Below are positions 33,601 through 46,300 of a stretch of DNA of 64,000 nt, piece by piece. The stretch is taken from contig NC_092591.1 of assembly GCF_047663525.1 (NCBI RefSeq), forward strand, positions 35,125,001 through 35,189,000, written 5' to 3'. The notes beneath the pieces are model-generated. The model had not been told where the DNA came from. It saw nothing but the letters and a program-made list of their open reading frames with translations, and made no database searches. How positions within the stretch are numbered: the first letter of the stretch is position 1; every line of letters starts with the position of its first letter. Position numbers and translations under genes: made by a program. This DNA comes from Anas platyrhynchos (Eukaryota > Chordata > Aves > Anseriformes > Anatidae).

Positions 33601-36600
33601 TGAGCAATGGTAGACTTAAGCCATGAGAGGAAGGAAGTTACTGCTTGTGGGCCCTGAGTGTCTGTTTTCATCTCCCCCCTGTTGCTGGCTGCCATTCTCT
33701 GTGTTTCTGACGAGACCTGAGGCGAGCCTTTTGTCTGTGTAGCCTGCCTGGGAGACCTCAATTATTTCAGGAACTACCCCTTACAATGCTGAGCTCAGTG
33801 AGCATCGATTTTTGAGACGTGCTGTAATGGAAACAAGTGCTAATATATAGGAGTTTTTGAATGTTCTTGATTTAATCGGTTCCTGCCTTCAGGAAGACTG
33901 AATTGCATCTTGGTAGGATTTGTATTTCCGTGCTTGAAACCCCGAGGTACTGTGTGTGCAGGTGCGGTTACTTTCCATAATTGTTGAGTATGATCTGTAA
34001 AATCCTGTGTTTTACTACTTAGAAGTGAGAAATCGTTGAGATTTTCTATCTAATGCATTACAGGCTATGGCTGTGACACAGTTACTCTGTCACTGTGTTC
34101 CGTGTTACTGAGGTATGAACTCAGTGCCTTTAAAGTTAATTTCCATTTCCCTGCATTGCAAAAGGCTGTAGCAGTGCCAGGGGCCACATCCAGCCTGGGA
34201 ACGTTGTCACCACTCGCCAGGGCTCTGAGTTCCCAAACAGCTCTGCCGAGAGCACGGGATTTCTGAAGAGCTGTTAACTTGCAGCAGCCTGTGAGAGGAA
34301 ACCTGAAGTGTAGCTGAGCTCAACTGAATTTGAAAACGCACTGCATGGACCAGTTATTATGAGGTAAACACCTTTGTATTTATGGAAGAGCTAAAGAATT
34401 CTAGCCATGAAAGAAATGTTGTATGATTATAGACTCAGTAAGATTTATTTGGGTAGGAGGAAGTGTTTAATTTTAGTTTGCTCCAGCCAACTTTCTGTAA
34501 TACTCTGTGCTGCCAAATGCCAAGCTGAATCACTGTTTTTAAACGTTATTTCAAAGTGAACTTGCATTATACCTGTAACTTAGCAGAAGAAACTGAATAT
34601 TAAGTGCACTTTGGTCTGTTTCCCTGGTAAAGATGTCTACTTTGTTTATTCAGCTATAACTTAGCACTTGATCCTTAACATTTGCCTGGAATTTTCCCAC
34701 TCCGTTAGTTCGTAGTCTCTTTTTCTTGAGTGGTGACTGAGTGTTGCTGTGTGCAAGTCTGCCTTGCTGAATAGGCAGCAAGCAGCGGAGTTCAAAATAT
34801 GCAGGTTCGCAGTTTGTCTAGCTCTGCCATGAGAATGGTCAGTCTAGAAAATTAATTGGGTTATATATGCTATAAGGTTTGGTTTTGCCCCAAACTTCCC
34901 AACATAACTGTTCTAGGTTATTAACCATGGTGTGTATGGTTTTGCATCCATACTAAAGTCCAGGTGCTTTTGCCATTGAAACATTGTCATCTGTTCCTAT
35001 TCTTTGCTCTACAAACCTCTAAATTTGTTAGTATTAGCAATTTACTGATAGGATACTATTTGGGCTTGAGTTATAGTCAATTTTGAGAAATAAGAGTATA
35101 TACTTTTTCTCCTCTTTGTTCTGGTGCATGACACCAAATGAGCAGTTTGTTTGCTGTGGCACAGCTGTGATTTTTGTCTAGAGGAGTTGTCCGTTTTCCT
35201 ACAAGATATTACTGTAAAGGAGATCCAATAACCTGTGTATATGTGTTGGGTAAAGCTTATTTTATGGCAGAAGTAATGAGGGGTTATTTGTATGATGGTG
35301 TCTTCAAAATTAAATGTTCTAGTGTTTCTAGAAAAGCTCTACCAGTTTTTCAAATAACTTGTAAGTCCCTATGTGTATCAGAGACATGAATTCCAAGCAA
35401 AGCAGAATCAGGTATCCTGTCCCTGTTTTGGATACAAACTTCAAAATTCTTTCTGAATGTGGCAAATAGCTTTTGCACTGTTTCATGAAACTGAGTTTTT
35501 AAAAAATTATTATTTTTTACATGCCTTGATGTCCTCATAGTTTATATACATGGGTACAAGGGTTCTGCTGCTTGGTGCCACAGTGAGCTGCCTCAAAGTG
35601 AGGTATGAGCCTTGTGTTTAGGTAGTGGCTGCAGAGAAGCCTGAGCCTGGGGAGAACTATGAATAATGGATGCCTTTGAGCACTGTTTGATGCAAAGGAG
35701 GTGTTAGGACAAAGTAAGTGATTGATGATCCAAGCTATTTATTGACATCCTCTATCCTGCAATGATTACTTGTGTAACTCATCTGATTTTCTCAAATTAT
35801 AGTGAGGATGAATCGTCTTCCACGAGTTGCCTTCAGTCCAGCTGGTTATCCAATTTGTTTAACTCTGACAGCAGTTATTTTAGATTCTGACTTGTTTTGG
35901 TGCTACTTCTCTCAGAACAAGCTGTTCACTATGAATGTGAACAGGTTTCTTTCAAAGTGAAGTGTCTAACAGAAATTAAACTAGGAAAAAAGGCTGAGAA
36001 CCTTCAAAGTGAGAATAATGTATATTAGCAGAGACAATGTGTGAAGGCTTTTGGAGAACAGTTCTTTGATTCTGAAATAGTGTGGACTGAAAAAGTCCAC
36101 CTTTTTAAAGTTGATATGGAAAGTTGTTTTTTTTTCTTTTCTACTCATTTCATAAGACTTAATCATGATTAAAATTGATTTTCTTGTCAAACCCAGTCTT
36201 CCATTATTCCTCATATGGGAAAGTTTAAGAGTTATGAACTTCTAGACAACTTGAAAGGGCAGATCTTATCCTGGAAAGACACACTTTTGTGTTGAGTAGA
36301 TGAAACAACACTTCCTGTTCATTTCTTAATTGGAAATGCTTGCTCAGAACAGGTAGGGCTTAAGAGGAAGCTTTTTTCCTGGATATGACTTCCAACTCTT
36401 GTCCCTTTACATCAGCACCCTTCCTCTCAGTCCCACAAATGCTGCCTGCTGCTGCAAGTTAAAGCTCAGGTGCTGTTTTCAGAGCAATCAATAACCTGTA
36501 GGAAGCCTGTGACTGAATTGTGCAAGTGAAGATCTTCCTGCAAAAGCATTGGAGGACGAGATTGTCTCGTTGCACAGGTGTTTTTCCAGTGAGGCATTTT

Positions 36601-39600
36601 CTTTTATTGGCACAGAAGTACTGGTTTATACACCAAAGATGTTATTAGCAACACAAGTGGAGGAATGTGTTATCTTGAATAGCAATGTGTCTAAAGGATG
36701 TTTTACCTTGTGGTTCTTCGGTCATAAGGTAGGTTAGTATAAAAAATGATCTTGAAGCAGGCAGATATAAGACGAGCTTTTTCTTCCTCCCACGATCTTA
36801 TTTTAAATTTGATCTCTTTTAATTTAGGGGGGTTAAAAAAATGCATTTGTTCCTCGAGACATAAGGGTGTGTCCAGAAGACACTTCAGGGAGGAATAAAG
36901 AACACAAGAAATAAAATAATTAGAGGTTATAGGTAAGCAGTGAAGTCTTTCTATTTAAACAGAAGTAACTTGCTAAGCTTGTGTGGTTTTATTCTTTATG
37001 GATCCTGGAGTCACAAGGTCTACCCTGATGCTTTTAAAATCAGCTCTGGATACAGAAGTGAGGGAAGGATCTCACAGTTTTGGTAAGTCACAAGTCTGTA
37101 ATTTAATTCTGCAATTACTTCAGCCATGCCAGCTGAAGCTCTTCAGGCTTGTAAATTTAGGAGTGCTCATGATTAATCTAACCATTAGAACTTGTGTTAA
37201 AATACGTAGATTTAAACACCTAAAATCCCCTGTGACTGCAGCTTTGCTGAGAGCGAGTATGTATGCGTTGAACCAGACAACATGAAAACTGGGTAAGCTA
37301 GAAAACAACAATGATGGAAAATGAGTAATGCTTTTTAACTGCCACAACTTAAAATGCGAAGCCTTGTCTGTAGGAACCCTTTAAAGGCAATTTCAACACA
37401 GTTGCTAGGAGAACCTTGGGTCAGTTGTTAGTGGCAGAGATGGAAAAATGGCCATTTCCAGTTTCTCTCCTGAGCCTCAACTCTGCTGGGACTGTAGCAG
37501 TGTTAACCACAAGCACCAGCCTGAAATGCTTAAAAGGTGTGTGGTGATAATTTTTCCATTGTGACCATGGGAGAATGGATGCAAGCTGACACTCCCAAGA
37601 GAAGGTATTTATTAGCAGACTTGAGAGCTAGCCTATTAATAGGCAACATCATTGACAACATCAACTTTCAGGAAAAGGGATTTCTTTCTGGATGAGTAAG
37701 ATGATTTTAGGGACACATATTTGTCTTAATAGTACCAGTAAACAAACATGAAGCCTTTGTCTCTGGATACGTTTTATAACAGACTTCCATTCCTTGTGCA
37801 GCTTTCAGTGACAAAACAAATTTAAATAAAAAAAAATAGCTATAGTAGAAAGAATAGAAATGTCTGGAAATTGGGTAATAACCGATACTGAAACAATATG
37901 GTATTTGCTGTTCTTACATTTAGCACTTTTGGAACAAGCAATTCGCAAAATGTTTATTTACCATTAGAAGTTGAATTCCTAAGTCCTGTAGACTTGTGGA
38001 GGATCTCCTTGCTTTTGCAGTCAATGGTTATGGAGGCAGATTATCCTTTACAGGAACGTAATCTGTAACATAGCTGAGACGTACTTGACTAGTAAGGTAC
38101 AGAACTGGTTGTATTTAGTCATCATCTCTTCCATTGTGCTCTTAAACTTGAAGGCAATTTAGGTGTCAAGAACAGAAGAGGCTGAGTTTCTCACAGGTTT
38201 TCTTTGCTTTGTTAAACTAGGCATTCTTTAAAATGTGTATTCAAATGAAGGACTAAGACAAGGCCTAGCAATTACTAGTAACGCAATAAAAAGTACCACG
38301 TTCCAGTTACGTACAAGTGTTCACGTAAATCCATATTAAAGCAATCTCTTCTGCTTTTCTGCCTTAATTATCTTAATGAAGGCAGACATCAGTTGCTTTG
38401 AAACTGTGTGGTGGTTCAAGTCTTTCAAAGGTTTGTTCTAATAACCGGGGGAGGTTGTTGCCAAAGTCCAAAAGAAATTGTGAAATGCAGTTTATAGTAA
38501 TTGAGGTAACGTGTTTTAAGCTTTTTTTATGAAATCTACCTAGTAGAAAAACTACTGGCTTTAGGAAAAACTATTGGTGCTAGGGCAGTCACAAACCGCA
38601 CAAAGGAGGACAGACTTCTCAGGTTCCAAGTGGAAAAGATTGTCAGCACTAACAAACCCTGCAGATCTGGATTTTGTTTGCTCTCCTGGGGATATTAACA
38701 TGTTTTTGGTGCAGTGGAGTAAAAGTCTGAGTTTACAGGCTGTAGGTTATCCTCTGTGCTTTCTGAAAAAAATCTGCTGTAGGTTACTGGTCGTTTAATC
38801 CTGGTATGTTAAGCTAGCGGTGGCTGCTGTACTTTGAAGCCTGCTGGCTATAGCAAAGATAGCCAGCTATTAGGTTAGGGTCCAAAACCAGCCTTTAAGA
38901 TGGATTTCTCTCTCCTTTTTAAAAAAAAATTGTTTATTTTTTTCTTCTGAACCTTTGTTATGGCTAAATATAGCCAATACTTGTTTTTCTGTTGGGACTT
39001 TCTCTGGATTGCTGAGCAATAGATGCAAAGTCAACTGAAATGCTGCAAGTCTATTAGCTAGTGCTTATTACTGTGCCTCCAGACCAGTGATGCCTGCAGG
39101 TCCCAGCTGGGCTGTGCAAGCACAGCTGCTGCTCTCAGGCTCCGTGCAGAATTACAATTTCCCCCCAGAGCTGGTTGTGTGCAGAGCAGACTTGTGTGCT
39201 GTGGTGCTGCTCTGGTCCTCTTCAGCTGCTGCACGGCGCTGGGCCTGTCACAGAGATGCTGCTGCCTTGTGTAGAGCTGCTCTGGATGTGTCTTTTCACC
39301 GGGCTCCCTGCCTGCTTTTGCTCCTTGCAGGAGCTGGGGGAGGCGAGAAGGGGTTGTTGCTGAGGTGTGTGCTGTGCTGGGTCCCTGCTGGCTCCGCACT
39401 GCTGCTCAGCATGGGGCTGGAGCTGCACCCTGCTGATCCCCTGAGACCCTAGGGAGGCGTGGGGAGCCTCTGTAGCTCCTGGGCTTTAAGAGCAGCGGAT
39501 CTGAGCTGACTCGACTTGGGTGGGTCCCAGGCTTTGTTGCCGGGGTTAATATGCTGCTGTAGCTCAGCCTGCCTTTGTCCTAGGTAATGAGAGTCTGTCT

Positions 39601-40336
39601 CTTTGTATTGATTCAGTCTGCAAACAGTGACTGTGTAAAAGTGGGTCCCAAGCTTACAGCGTTGTCCACTCTCAGATGGTGCAGCTGCTGTAACACTTTT
39701 CCCTTCTCTGCTGGAGAAAGAAAACAAACTTTGCATTGTGGTATCTCCTCTTCATCTAAAGGCTCCTTCAGTTTAAAGGAGTCGTATTTCTGTACTGGCA
39801 GAGCACTGCAGCACTCGTTTCCTTAGCTCTGTAAAGCTCTGTGGTGTGGAATATGTACTTGAGCACATCTCCAATTGAAGTAATCTGTTTCTAGAATACT
39901 TTAAGTAACTAAAGCTTTAAAACAACAACAACAGAAGCAAACAAAAGCCTAGCAGCAAAAACAAATCATTAGACTTTTAGTGAAGTGTCTTTTAGTCCAG
40001 CGTTTGAGTCATGGGTAAGGCTCTGTTTAATTACAAGCTTTGTGGGACCTGCAGTACTAATTTATCAAAATTTGATATAATTAACACCTCTCATTGTTTC
40101 AGATGTTTGGGATTCAGGCTAGAGTACAGGTGCTGTGCTAGGTGCACATTTGCCCTTTGCCTGTACGGAACACATCTCAGGTGCTGGCCTTTATGAAACT
40201 CCCTATCGAGATAGTAAGGTACAGAGTTCCCGTGTTGTCTGGAAGAAGGACCCTGGTATGCATAGAGTAAGTTCTTATCTGAAGGTCCAAGTGTGTTTGG
40301 GAAGATGTCCTTAAAGAACCTGGCCAGTTACAGTAC
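30605..40336 (+). other. NUMB: Inferred NUMB intron 1, second part
   Basis: Unique intronic-type sequence. The longest open frame is on the - strand at 30410-31066 (218 codons). It runs through the A21 tract (seven Lys) and shows no family resemblance, so I do not call it a gene. GC-rich patches near 33440-33740 and 39080-39480 lack CpG enrichment. No CR1 or LTR is recognised. Confidence 0.5.
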
Positions 40337-40358
40337 TTTTTTTTTTTTTTTTTTTTTT
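40337..40358 (+). repeat. T(22) homopolymer
   Basis: Uninterrupted T run within the inferred NUMB intron, followed by GAGG. No retroposed body is recognised next to it. Confidence 0.95.
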
Positions 40359-43300
40359 GAGGAGTAATGCTTAAGAAGTGCTTAGAGAGAAGAAAAGAGT
40401 TAGTCATATGTAAAGGCAAACCGAATTTGGCCTAGTGGCATTAGGGCACCAGGTTTGTTATCTCAGCATGGGTCTCTGCTTGCCACCCCACCCCAGCAGA
40501 AAGGAGAAGGGAGGCACCTTTAAAATGTGACTCCAAAGTCTTGTCTCTGGTGTGCAGACATCCACTCCTGTCTCTGCATTTCCCTTCTTGATGTTTAGAT
40601 AATGCCGGTGTCGAGTGTTTTTTTTCCCTTCTTTTGCTGTCTTTCCTTATGTGGTAGCATTTCCAACCACACTAGTGAAGTCTAATTGCATATCTTTTAT
40701 TAGGCTGACCTATATTCTAGTTAGAAATAAGATGCTATACAGTTTCTTTTGGTGACGTCTATGGTAAAAGCTTACACAAAATAGACCTAAATCAGCAAAG
40801 CCATGTTTTGTTAGAACTGTAGCTTATGCTTTATTTTTCTTTTTATTAAAACTTCGAATATTTGATTCACCTCATATGCTGTTGCAAATTATTTCAGTGG
40901 CCAGAAGTATGCTACAAGTATAAGTCTAGTATCAAATGACAGCTTGATCTAGAAGGGGGGAAAAAGAAAAAAAGATGAAAAGAAGCTTGAAGTCTTTGTA
41001 ATTTAGATTACGATCAAGTTATTACTTAATTTTCTGTTACATATTTCATAAGTCAATTATCCTGAGTATAAGGACTTGGTTTTTGTGTATGTGGAATGAA
41101 GACTTAATATTACAAAGCTTGCTTTAAAACATGGATACCAGCAATGTGAGCAATGCTGCAGTGATAAACGTGATGGAGACACAATGGTTGTGCTGCTGAT
41201 AGCTCTTACCCTGTTCACATGTTCCTTCTATCACTTGCAGCATCCTGTACTCACCTAGTCCTTGCTCTCTTCTCAGTATAACTGGAATCCAAGGTAGTCC
41301 CTATAATGGAAACTTACTTTATATTCTTTCGTGAGTGTATACATCGTATGTTTGATTTGTCATAACACATACTGAAAAATCACTCTAAGAAGGAATCTGT
41401 CAATGTAACTAGGCCTTTACTACCTCTGAACTTGTCAGTTGCTGATATTTGCAGATTTTACCATTAATTACTTCTTCCCAGGCATAAGTACAATGCAAGC
41501 AGTGTTAAGCCTAAAGCTAATCTCCATTGGACACAAATAGAAGCACCTTCTTTCCCTTTCCCTAGTGGGCTCCTCTTTGCCTTTTAATCCAATTAGTTGG
41601 TCACACAAGTAAACATTTAACCCACTCAAATGGAAGATTGTGCAGCTAAAATTTATGGATGCTAGCTTTATTTAACTGTGTGAAATTGTGATGATGAGGG
41701 CAAATTTGCGATTATGAGGTTGCTTGTGACAAACTTGGAGCTTTTGAAAGAGTGAAACTGCACTTTATTTCTTTAGTAGTAGTAATTAAATTAATATTAT
41801 GGAGGTCAGGAAACTTCTGAATATAGAGGAAAAAAGATTTCATTACTGTATGATCAGATTCATTTTTAAGTAAGTAATATAAGAAACCATGCATAACAAT
41901 GAGCTTTGAAGCACTTCCTTTAATTTGCTGAGTAGCTGCTATGGCCATGGCAAGAGGTTCCAAAATGTGAAGCAAACATCTGTGGGGCATTCCTTCTAAA
42001 AATACTGTATTTTCTGAATGTCATAGGACTCACAGGAGAAATAGCAGGATATAAAATTTGTCGTGTGGATCTGACTGAATTGTGCAAGTCAAAACTTGTT
42101 GTTTCCTCTCTACCAAATCTGAACTGATTCATATTTACTCCAAGTAATGCATAGAATATGTTTCAAATTAGTCTATTTTAAGTTGTTTATCTAAACTTCC
42201 CTGAGAGTAGTTTTTAGGAAAAAGGAGTTTAGTGTTGCATCTGAATGTTAAAACATGCTTATTTTTTCCAGAGAAGCTGAAAAACCTATTGTACTTGTCT
42301 GCTTTTTTAGTGCAAAGTGTTGTCCAAACTTTTGGCAGTAAAGCCAGAAACAGCAAGCCAGAATCTTTAAAATAATATTTCATTGCATACATCTGAAAGC
42401 AGTTTATGAAAAATGTTGTTAGAAACCTCAGATGGCACTCTTCAATTTAAAGGGATAGTAAAGTGACTCATGCTTTAACAACAACAAAAAAATTCCTTAG
42501 TGCTTTTTGTCTAGTAATAGGAAAAGGGATTGACTCTGGATATAAAACGCTGACCTTTATTGCATTTGCATTAGCCAGAATTATTAACATTGTATTGTAG
42601 AGGCTGTGGCACATTTTTGGCAAGCTGGTACATTCCTCTCTTTCTCTGTTGCTTCCTCCCACTCGAGAGCTTTTGTCTTTCTCCATCTGCTTTTTGAAGA
42701 GAAATGCTGTACGCATGCAGACCTCAGAAACTGTAACTTGAGTTTGGGTTTGACGTAACTCTAAATTGTTACCATAAATTCAGACTGCAGAAATATGCAG
42801 AATTAGAGCTCTGTTTTCCTATTTAAATAAGAGCAAATATAGTAAAGCTGAAGGATCAGCCTCTAGGAAATTAACTGCCCAGACTTTTGTAACCAATACC
42901 CAGCAGAGCTGAGAAACATTTGCTGTGAAAGTTGATTGTGCCTGCTGTGTGTGTGTGTTTGTGCCGTTTTTCTCGTTTGAGAATGGGCTGCTATGTAAGA
43001 TGACAGCGGGTTAAAAAAATATTTTTAAAAAATGTGTGTGTGTATATACATAAAACAACTTGTCATGGCAATACAAGTGTATGATAGTGATGAAAACTAC
43101 TGTGATGCTGTTGTTTTTTTTTTTTTTTTTTTTTAGCAAATATGAACTTGTTCCAAATTTTTACTCAAAAAAATCAGTCTGTTGGATGAGTTTTTGGGGC
43201 AGAACAGTGAAATTTTTTAACATGTTTTTGAAGTTAAACCTATAGCTGTGGATGCCTCTTGGAACATAGCTGAAAGTAAAGACAGTTACGTGCCATGAAC

Positions 43301-46300
43301 TGATACTTTAGAGGCTTCCTATAAGCTTGTCATATGCAAAACCCTGTTAACAAGGTTCAGGGGTGGCTCCACACGCTGCAGGCACATGAGGTCTTTTATG
43401 AGCAGCTTTGGAATTTTACATGTGTGGTTGTTACTAAAACAAACAGATAGTAACTCTTCCCCTCTGCCTCTGTTTATATATAGACATACACAGTAATTAC
43501 AAAGCTTGATTAATCTTTAGGCTGCTTTTTTTTTTTTTTTACATTTTTAAAAAGGATTCATAAAAAGCAAAGTTCTCCTTTAAGGAGATATTAAAGTAGT
43601 TTAGGGCTAATATTTAAGCAAGTAATTGTTTTTATAAAGTTAGTATTGATTTGCTTTAAAGATATTTCCCTATGGCAATTGACATCTGAGGCTGAAGAAT
43701 TTTATCTTTGATGTGAGAAATGGAGGGGGGGGGGAAGAAACCTCACAACCAAAGCAAATCAGCTGAATTTTCACAGCGAAAATGTCTAAAAATGGGACAG
43801 AAGCAGTAATACTAATTTTCCTTTTTATATCCTCTTCAAATTTTATGTAATGCCTGCAGTAGAAAGTAGGTCTAACCCTTGTTAGGATGAAACAGTAAAT
43901 TTTTTGCCTGAAATGTTGAGAGGTGACTGTTGTGCTGTGAATGTTGCAGTTTCTCAAGTTTTGTAAGCCTCTGTGGTCTGGAGGGAGGACAGAAAAATAT
44001 CTGATAACAGCATCCTGCAGGTTTTGGGTCCATCTATGCAGAGCAGCATTGAATCTTGCAGACGATTCATTTCTAACTGAGTAATTGAGGTGCTTGTTAT
44101 AAAAAGAAAATGTTTCTATATCTGTAGGTTGCATACATCTCTGTGGAGCCAGGTTTCTGGCCGTCATTGTGCTCTTACTCATTGGAAATTGTCATCCATG
44201 AATGGCCTTACAGTTGTAGCTATTATCTCTAGTGACAGCACTGCTGAAAAACAAAATAGGTAATAATTTGATGGTGAAAAGCCATCTGGTTACTTTGAGA
44301 CATAGCTTCTTAAGTGATGGCAAATATTAAAAAAAAATAAAAAAAAAATCAAAATACTTTCTGTAGGAAATTGTCATGAACGCTCAAATTCTTAAGGGGG
44401 CTTCCTCTCCTCTGGGTAAGTGCTGCATCTTGCTGGCTCTTGTCATTTGCAAAGCTGTTCGTGTGGCCAAAGGTTTTCAAATATCCAGCAGTCCCACAAC
44501 CCTTTCAGCTGCATGAAATTCACATTGTTAGTGGTAAGCTGGCTTTATTGGCTTTTCAGTCTGATCTGTTGTATAGCCTCTGCTGGCCACTGCTTCTCTT
44601 TGCTGCCTTTTGAATCTTGAGACAGAGAAGCCATGGAGTGCTGGAAGTGCTGTGCCCTCTGCAGTCACTGGGGTTTCCTGAGAAGGACTACTCATTTTGT
44701 GCACTTGACTAAAGCTGAGTTAGGGAAACGTTGGTTGGGCAAGTTGTGCTCTTCTTTTGTCCATGTGAGCGAACCAGTTTTTCTTGTTCAGAGGTAACCA
44801 GCATAATGTAAAATATCTGTATTTGCATTGCAGTTCCTTCTTTTCCTTTGTAACCTAGTATTTGGGGGATTGTTTTAAGTTTTGCTGCGCTGCTTAAATC
44901 AATCTTTACAATTCAAACGGTAAAGCTGGAATGAAACCAACAATATGCTTTGGGAAAGCTAGCAGAAAAATTCCCTTATTCAGCAGGTGAAGACCTCTTA
45001 TTTCTGTTTTTCCTCTTTATGAGTGTCTGCTGCTGTTTGTTTCCTCATCAGTTGTGCACACAAACCACAGTGTGCTCATCTTCAGTTGAATACAGACAGG
45101 TGACCTTGCGGAGACTTAAACTGTGGTGTTCAGTAGCATTGTTCTGATCCTATCAGTGCTCCTGAAAACAATGGCTATAACACTTGGAGAAATGTGACTT
45201 AGCAGAGCTCCCTGGTAGTGCTCAGGAGAGCTATGATGAGCTTGTGGCTGACTTTCATGTCGAAGACCAACCTATGATATTTCTAGCCCTGGGGAGAAAT
45301 TCCCGGTTAAGGATACTCTGCTTTTCCTTGTATATACTGAGATCTGTAAGACAGAGTAAGAAACTAATATTAGGACCTTAACCTATTGTCCCAGTTCTGT
45401 TTTCAGGAATGCTGTAATTAACACCAACTCACAGGAAAAGCATTCCCCAAGCTTCAGGTACCATGGTCTTTCTTCAGACTTGCGTAGCACAAACAGATAG
45501 GCTGTACCTTTCTTGTTTGTGTTCGTGATTGCTAGCAGTGGCTATTAAATAGAGTGAGATCTGGTAGCAAACGTGGAGACTTGCTTTGGAAAAGAGATGT
45601 AATTCTAGGAAATGGTTCACAGCATTGAGGTGACCATTTATGCTAGTTAATCTAACCTTTTCAGTTTTCTAAACTAAATGCCATTCCTTTAGAAGTCAGA
45701 GTAGCAAAGGACAAGGTGGACTTGTCCCCAGGTCAGAGAGAGCTCATGAGACACACGGGTAAAAGCATTCTGCTTTGCTGTGCTGAAGCTTTTTTGAATG
45801 CATGTTTTGCTAAGAAACTCAATACTGTGAGTCTACTAGAGCTGTGGATCTGCTAAATTACTGGGTGCTACAGGCTTCTGGAGGAAAATAGTTCTGTTAA
45901 AATCTTTTTAATGAAGTGTTTCTTGTTAGTCAGTGGCACTTTTTTTCCGTGAATGTGTGTAAAAGCTTTTAGTGGAACAAAGCAATCTGCTTTCCATGCT
46001 TTAATGCCTGCTTTTGACATAGGACGTAGGTGTTGTGATCAATAGTTGTGTATTGAGTCAGGTTTTCAAATACTTACTCAAAATGGTGTTGATACGCACA
46101 CAGCTTTGGGTGTGCTGGCCTTTAGGGAGACTTTGGATGTCACGGTTCTCATGGTGATACCTGGATTTTCACTCGTATTGGGAAGTAAGTTTTGCTTTTT
46201 GAAGTAGGAAAAGTTAATAGTATTTAGTGCAAATTTCTTCATACACTTTAATAAATGATACTTTTTGTAGAGCCACACTTTTTTCTTCTGCTTTTGGTAT

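Noticed and set aside
43670-44182. 170-codon - strand open frame
   Set aside because: Random-looking composition, no family features, intronic AT-rich context.
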